Positions 7,424 through 10,007 of a stretch of 10,007 bases of DNA are shown one piece after another (position 1 is the first letter of the stretch; each line of letters opens with the position of its first letter). Both the position numbers and the translations under genes were made by a program. A model generated the notes under the pieces. The model searched no databases and was not told the DNA's origin. It worked only from the letters and a program-made list of their open reading frames with translations. Source of the stretch: Deltaproteobacteria bacterium (GTDB lineage Bacteria > Desulfobacterota > Desulfobacteria > Desulfobacterales > B30-G6); NCBI GenBank assembly GCA_003647375.1, contig QMMS01000161.1, forward strand, positions 1 to 10,007, written 5' to 3'.

Positions 7424-8330
7424 CAATGCCGAGTTTAAATTTGAGTGCTTTCAGCGTATTCAGCATGAGCATGGTAATGGTCATGGGGCCAACACCCCCT
7501 GGAACCGGCGTAATATAACCGGCAATTTCCTTGGCTTCATCAAAATCGACATCGCCCTTTAAAATGGCGACCATTTTACCGGGATTCTTAACACTAGGTT
7601 TTTCGCCGACACGGTTCACACCGACATCAATAACGCAGGCACCGGGTTTGATCCACTCCGGTTTGACCAAGCCGGGAACTCCGGCAGCAACGATAAGAAT
7701 ATCCGCGCGGAGACAGTGAGCGGCAAGATCCTTGGTACGGGTATGCACCACCGTAACGGTGGCGTTGGCACCCGGTCCCTTTTGAACCATCATATTGGCA
7801 ATGGGTTTACCAACGATATTGGATCGGCCCACAACCACCACTTCCGCGCCACTGGTCTCAACGCCGGCCCTTACAATCATCTCTTGAATACCGGAGGGTG
7901 TGCAGGGGGGAAATTTAACCTCATCGCCGCCAATCATTAAGCGACCGACATTGACAGGGTGGAATCCGTCCACATCCTTGTCCGGATCGATGGCATTGAG
8001 TACTTTTTTTTCATTGATCTGCTTGGGAAGCGGCAATTGAACGAGAATACCGTTGATGGAGTCGTCACGGTTATACTTGTCGATCAAGGCCAACAGGTCC
8101 TCTTCTGAGATATCAACCGACTGGTTGTCCTGAATCTCCTTGAACCCGACTCTGTGTGCTGTTTTAATCTTCAGCGTGACATAAGATATGGATGCGGGGC
8201 TCTGGCCGACAAGGATGGTGACAAGGCCTGGAACAATACCGTGTTTTTCTTTTATTTCAGCTACCTCTGCTGTAATCTCTTCCAGAATTTCTTCGCGAAT
8301 CTCTGTCCCTTTGATCAGCGTTGCTGTCAT
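7419..8330 (-). CDS. folD: bifunctional methylenetetrahydrofolate dehydrogenase / methenyltetrahydrofolate cyclohydrolase FolD
   Basis: FolD interconverts 5,10-methylene-, 5,10-methenyl- and 10-formyl-tetrahydrofolate in the cytoplasm, usually with NADP. It feeds purine and formyl-methionine synthesis and, in anaerobes that have it, the methyl branch of the Wood-Ljungdahl pathway. The 303 residues include the active-site signature with Y50 and K54 (SYVTLK), Q98 in VQLPLP, D121 in DKDVDGF, the dinucleotide-binding GRSNIVGKP at 168-176 and the C-terminal TPVPGGVGPMT at 274-284. A loop of a few extra residues (QKGPGAN, 183-189) follows the helix after the nucleotide-binding motif, making it slightly longer than E. 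coli FolD (288). The start at 8330 is fixed by AAGGAG 7 nt upstream. The gene appears monocistronic, with its own promoter, and is flanked by related palindromic elements. Confidence 0.97.
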   Translation of the reverse strand: MTATLIKGTEIREEILEEITAEVAEIKEKHGIVPGLVTILVGQSPASISYVTLKIKTAHRVGFKEIQDNQSVDISEEDLLALIDKYNRDDSINGILVQLPLPKQINEKKVLNAIDPDKDVDGFHPVNVGRLMIGGDEVKFPPCTPSGIQEMIVRAGVETSGAEVVVVGRSNIVGKPIANMMVQKGPGANATVTVVHTRTKDLAAHCLRADILIVAAGVPGLVKPEWIKPGACVIDVGVNRVGEKPSVKNPGKMVAILKGDVDFDEAKEIAGYITPVPGGVGPMTITMLMLNTLKALKFKLGIA

Positions 8331-8337
8331 AATGACT

Positions 8338-8343
8338 CTCCTT
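8338..8343 (-). promoter_or_regulatory. ribosome binding site of folD
   Basis: AAGGAG on the minus strand lies 7 nt before the ATG at 8330. It is the strongest simple ribosome binding site in the window apart from that of secA, and it supports the chosen folD start. Confidence 0.85.
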
Positions 8344-8363
8344 TCCTAAATGAATAATTAATA

Positions 8364-8428
8364 CCTGAATTGAGCGATTTTTATCTCGATCTGAACCGAT
8401 CTCTTCGGGAAAAATCGCTCAGTTCAGG
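8364..8428. repeat. long hairpin with 19-bp arms in the folD leader
   Basis: The arms CCTGAATTGAGCGATTTTT (8364-8382) and AAAAATCGCTCAGTTCAGG (8410-8428) pair at 18 of 19 positions around a 27-nt loop. The element lies between the predicted folD promoter and the folD ribosome binding site, so it should fold in the transcript. On the minus strand it is followed by AT-rich sequence but not by a T-run, so it is not a standard terminator. Its left half matches the element at 7309-7341. It could be a copy of a dispersed palindromic repeat or a regulatory leader structure. Confidence 0.75.
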
Positions 8429-8441
8429 TAACAGTAAAACG

Positions 8442-8470
8442 GTTCTATTGCAAGAATCGGATCATGTCAA
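8442..8470 (-). promoter_or_regulatory. sigma70-type promoter for folD
   Basis: On the minus strand a perfect TTGACA (-35, plus 8465-8470) is separated by 17 bp from TAGAAC (-10, plus 8442-8447). Transcription would start near 8435, giving a leader of about 105 nt that contains the entire 8364-8428 hairpin. Confidence 0.6.
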
Positions 8471-8522
8471 GTTATTGCATATTTTGAAACGTTCACTTAA
8501 CTACTTTAACGTTACAGTTCTG

Positions 8523-8539
8523 TATTTTGTGACAAAATA
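8523..8539. promoter_or_regulatory. AT-rich 17-bp palindrome, possible operator
   Basis: TATTTTGT-G-ACAAAATA is a perfect inverted repeat with 8-bp arms around one base. It lies about 53 bp upstream of the folD -35 box and between the argC 3' hairpin and folD. The form resembles a binding site for a dimeric regulator, but the AT-rich arms make a chance match fairly likely and no specific regulator is recognised. Confidence 0.25.
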
Positions 8540-8549
8540 AATTAGAAAA

Positions 8550-8628
8550 ATCACGAAAACACGAAATCTGGAAAACACGAAAGTTTTATGGTCTTTTTCG
8601 TGGTTTCGTACTTTCGTGATTTCGTGAT
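8550..8628. repeat. CACGAAA-rich inverted repeat downstream of argC, possible terminator
   Basis: The left arm (8550-8583) holds three copies of CACGAAA in the plus sense. The right arm (8593-8628) holds the complementary TTTCGTG-type units. The arms pair over most of about 34 positions around a loop of roughly 9 nt. On the minus strand the hairpin lies about 50 bp after the argC stop and is followed by TTTTTC, so it could terminate argC transcription. Its heptamer-based composition differs from other sequence here and looks like a repeat family rather than a simple terminator. Confidence 0.7.
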
Positions 8629-8681
8629 AGAAAATATTGTTCGTTTCCCTGGCAAGCCGGGATGGGACCCGTTTTCCATAC

Positions 8682-9740
8682 TCAGATCGGGTATGGCATC
8701 TGCATCAATCCAGCGGTTTCATCGAGGCCACACATGATGTTCATATTCTGAACAGCTTGTCCTGCAGCACCCTTTACCAGGTTGTCGATGGCGGAAATCA
8801 GGATAACCCGTCCATGTTTTTCATCCAGCTTGAAACCGATATCACAGTAGTTGGTTCCTTTGACATGATGGGTTTCCGGCAGGTTTCCTTCCGGGCAGAT
8901 ACGCACAAAGGGGCTCTGACCATAAAATGCATCGAGACAGTCCCGAATGTCACCCCCCGTCACGTTATTTTGCAAACCTGCATATACAGTCGTCAACATG
9001 CCCCGTGTCATTGGCACCAGGTGCGGCACAAAAAGGACACTCACGGATTCTCCGGCTTCATGGCTCAAAATAGCGTCGATTTCCGGGCTATGACGGTGTT
9101 CGGCTACTTTATAAGCCTTGAAGGAATCGTTGACCTGGCAGAAGTGAGTACCGAGAGACAGGGATCGCCCTGCGCCACTGACCCCTGATTTAGCGTCTAT
9201 GATAATCGACGTTGAATCGATCAATCCGTTCCGTAGCAGTGGAATAAGCGGCAAAAGTGCGCTGGTAGGATAACAGCCTGGATTCCCGATCAACGCTGCA
9301 TCCCGGATAGCCTCTGTATAAATCTCACTCAGGCCGTAGACGGCATCACCCAGCAGCTCTTTTGCCGTATGGCGTTCATATACGGATTCGTATAAAGCAG
9401 GGTCGCTGAATCGAAAATCGGCTGAGAGATCAACAATGCTTTTCCCTTTGGCAATCAGTTCAGGAATAATGGTCATGGGTATCTTGTGCGGAAGCGCTAA
9501 AAATATCACCTGACAGGCATCGTCCAATCTATCCATGGAAAGCGCTTCACACACCAGTGGTATGCGGCCCTGCATTGCCGGGTACACCAGATCGAACCGG
9601 ACACCGGTGTACTGACGCGATGTCAGGACTGTCAGGATCACATGGGGGTGGCCGGAAAGGATTCTCACGAGTTCCGCGCCGGCATAACCGGTTGCTCCGA
9701 TGACACCGACGGTGATTAATTTTTTTTCCTGGTTTGCCAT
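8682..9740 (-). CDS. argC: N-acetyl-gamma-glutamyl-phosphate reductase ArgC
   Basis: ArgC catalyses the third step of arginine synthesis, the NADPH-dependent reduction of N-acetylglutamyl phosphate to N-acetylglutamate semialdehyde, in the cytoplasm. At 352 residues it is a full-length type 1 enzyme. The N-terminal dinucleotide-binding motif is GATGYAG at 15-21. The catalytic cysteine is C156 in GNPGCYPT (152-159), and the conserved histidine is H217 in HRHSPEI. Further family signatures are DLSADFR at 104-110, KSGVSGAGR at 184-192 and VPHLVPMTRG. The ATG at 9740 gives the expected N-terminus just ahead of the Rossmann fold. Only a weak AGG about 13 nt upstream serves as ribosome binding site. 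It follows a small hypothetical gene by 65 bp; no other arg gene is in the window. Confidence 0.97.
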   Translation of the reverse strand: MANQEKKLITVGVIGATGYAGAELVRILSGHPHVILTVLTSRQYTGVRFDLVYPAMQGRIPLVCEALSMDRLDDACQVIFLALPHKIPMTIIPELIAKGKSIVDLSADFRFSDPALYESVYERHTAKELLGDAVYGLSEIYTEAIRDAALIGNPGCYPTSALLPLIPLLRNGLIDSTSIIIDAKSGVSGAGRSLSLGTHFCQVNDSFKAYKVAEHRHSPEIDAILSHEAGESVSVLFVPHLVPMTRGMLTTVYAGLQNNVTGGDIRDCLDAFYGQSPFVRICPEGNLPETHHVKGTNYCDIGFKLDEKHGRVILISAIDNLVKGAAGQAVQNMNIMCGLDETAGLMQMPYPI

Positions 9741-9761
9741 GTGTTTATTAACCTGTTAAAT

Positions 9762-9791
9762 TTTTTAGCATAATCGATTTCTTTTTTGCAA
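9762..9791 (-). promoter_or_regulatory. weak candidate promoter for argC
   Basis: On the minus strand TTGCAA (plus 9786-9791) and TAAAAA (plus 9762-9767) are spaced by 18 bp in the 65-bp gap before argC. The match is mediocre and the sequence is AT-rich, so argC may instead be transcribed from upstream together with the hypothetical gene. Confidence 0.25.
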
Positions 9792-9805
9792 CCGATAATT
9801 AGCGG

Positions 9806-10007
9806 CTAGCCCTTCTTGATATCCGCAACCAATTCCTTTATAATCGACAGTACATTGCGTCCCCTCTCCCGTGCAATATTATGTGCGTCGTTAACAAGAC
9901 GCTCGGCTTGTTGGCGCAATTCAGAAGGAGGTGGCATCACCATCGCATTTTTCTCATAATGCCAGGCCAGAAGTCGCATGGCCAGTTTTTGTTCCTGTTG
10001 TTTGACA
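9806..10007 (-). CDS. small hypothetical protein, C-terminal part (5' end outside window)
   Basis: A minus-strand frame enters from the right edge of the window and ends at TAG (9806-9808), giving 66 visible residues from VKQQEQKLAMRLL to VADIKKG. It is not recognised as a named family. It is rich in charged and helical residues: an initial helix with RLLAWHYEKN, a proline break (MPPPSE), then a long amphipathic helix containing QQAERLVNDAHNIARERGR and a final lysine-rich helix. No signal peptide or membrane segment is visible. The even distribution of alanine, arginine and glutamate looks like real protein and not like an antisense frame. An internal ATG (MRLLAW) is possible as a start, but the open frame continues past the edge. 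It probably shares a transcript with argC. Confidence 0.6.
   Translation of the reverse strand, partial: VKQQEQKLAMRLLAWHYEKNAMVMPPPSELRQQAERLVNDAHNIARERGRNVLSIIKELVADIKKG

Larger units (their letters stand above)
8331..8681. other. argC-folD intergenic region
   Basis: This 351-bp region has no coding frame I can support. It contains, from argC toward folD, the CACGAAA palindrome, the AT-rich 17-bp palindrome, the folD promoter, the leader hairpin and the folD ribosome binding site. Roughly half of its length is taken up by inverted-repeat structure. Confidence 0.7.

Noticed and set aside
8550..8628. CACGAAA repeats as a CRISPR array
   Set aside because: The units are heptamers arranged as one inverted repeat, without regular spacers or 25-40 bp repeats, and there is no cas gene.
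8637..9188. A 183-codon open frame on the plus strand opposite argC
   Set aside because: It overlaps the conserved argC reading frame in antisense and contains no recognisable motif.

Overview
All confident genes in this window lie on the minus strand, so transcription runs from high to low coordinates. The set is conserved housekeeping: a partial small hypothetical gene, argC, folD, a membrane-anchored M23 (LytM-type) peptidase, secA, a YfcE-type phosphoesterase, clpS and clpA. The protein sequences, the clpS-clpA pair, an 842-residue SecA with a C-terminal zinc-binding tail and an M23 peptidase gene just upstream of secA suggest a Gram-negative member of the Desulfobacterota (former Deltaproteobacteria, possibly Desulfobacterales). 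That placement is inference from gene content and order and was not tested by a search.

Layout in order of transcription. 10007-9806: C-terminal 66 residues of an unrecognised small basic protein, 65 bp ahead of argC. 9740-8682: argC (arginine biosynthesis). 8681-8331: a 351-bp intergenic region holding a long CACGAAA-rich inverted repeat, an AT-rich 17-bp palindrome, a good promoter for folD, a 19-bp-arm hairpin in the folD leader and a strong folD ribosome binding site. 8330-7419: folD (one-carbon metabolism). 7418-7177: a nested palindromic element that starts over the folD stop codon and shares a 33-bp stretch (29 identities) with the folD leader hairpin, then a TTGACA promoter. 7176-6247: M23 peptidase. 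6246-5980: a 267-bp gap with a hydrophobic 15-codon mini-ORF, a hairpin and a TATATA palindrome, ending in a near-perfect ribosome binding site. 5979-3451: secA, followed after 3 bp by the phosphoesterase gene (3447-2944). 2943-2801: a short gap with a hairpin over the phosphoesterase stop and a very good promoter for clpS. 2800-2486 and 2483-213: clpS and clpA, 2 bp apart. 212-1: no recognised gene; one weak 44-codon frame.

Probable transcription units are (hypothetical)-argC, folD, M23 peptidase, secA-phosphoesterase and clpS-clpA. ClpS and ClpA form the N-degron adaptor and unfoldase pair that feeds ClpP. SecA drives protein export, and the M23 protein probably acts on, or helps regulate, envelope peptidoglycan. 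ArgC and FolD are independent biosynthetic enzymes.

I see no mobile element, phage gene, CRISPR array or obviously new multi-gene system. The points worth a second look are all non-coding or very small: the paired palindromic elements flanking folD, the CACGAAA palindrome, a six-codon frame with a strong ribosome binding site in the clpS leader, and the hydrophobic mini-ORF ahead of secA.
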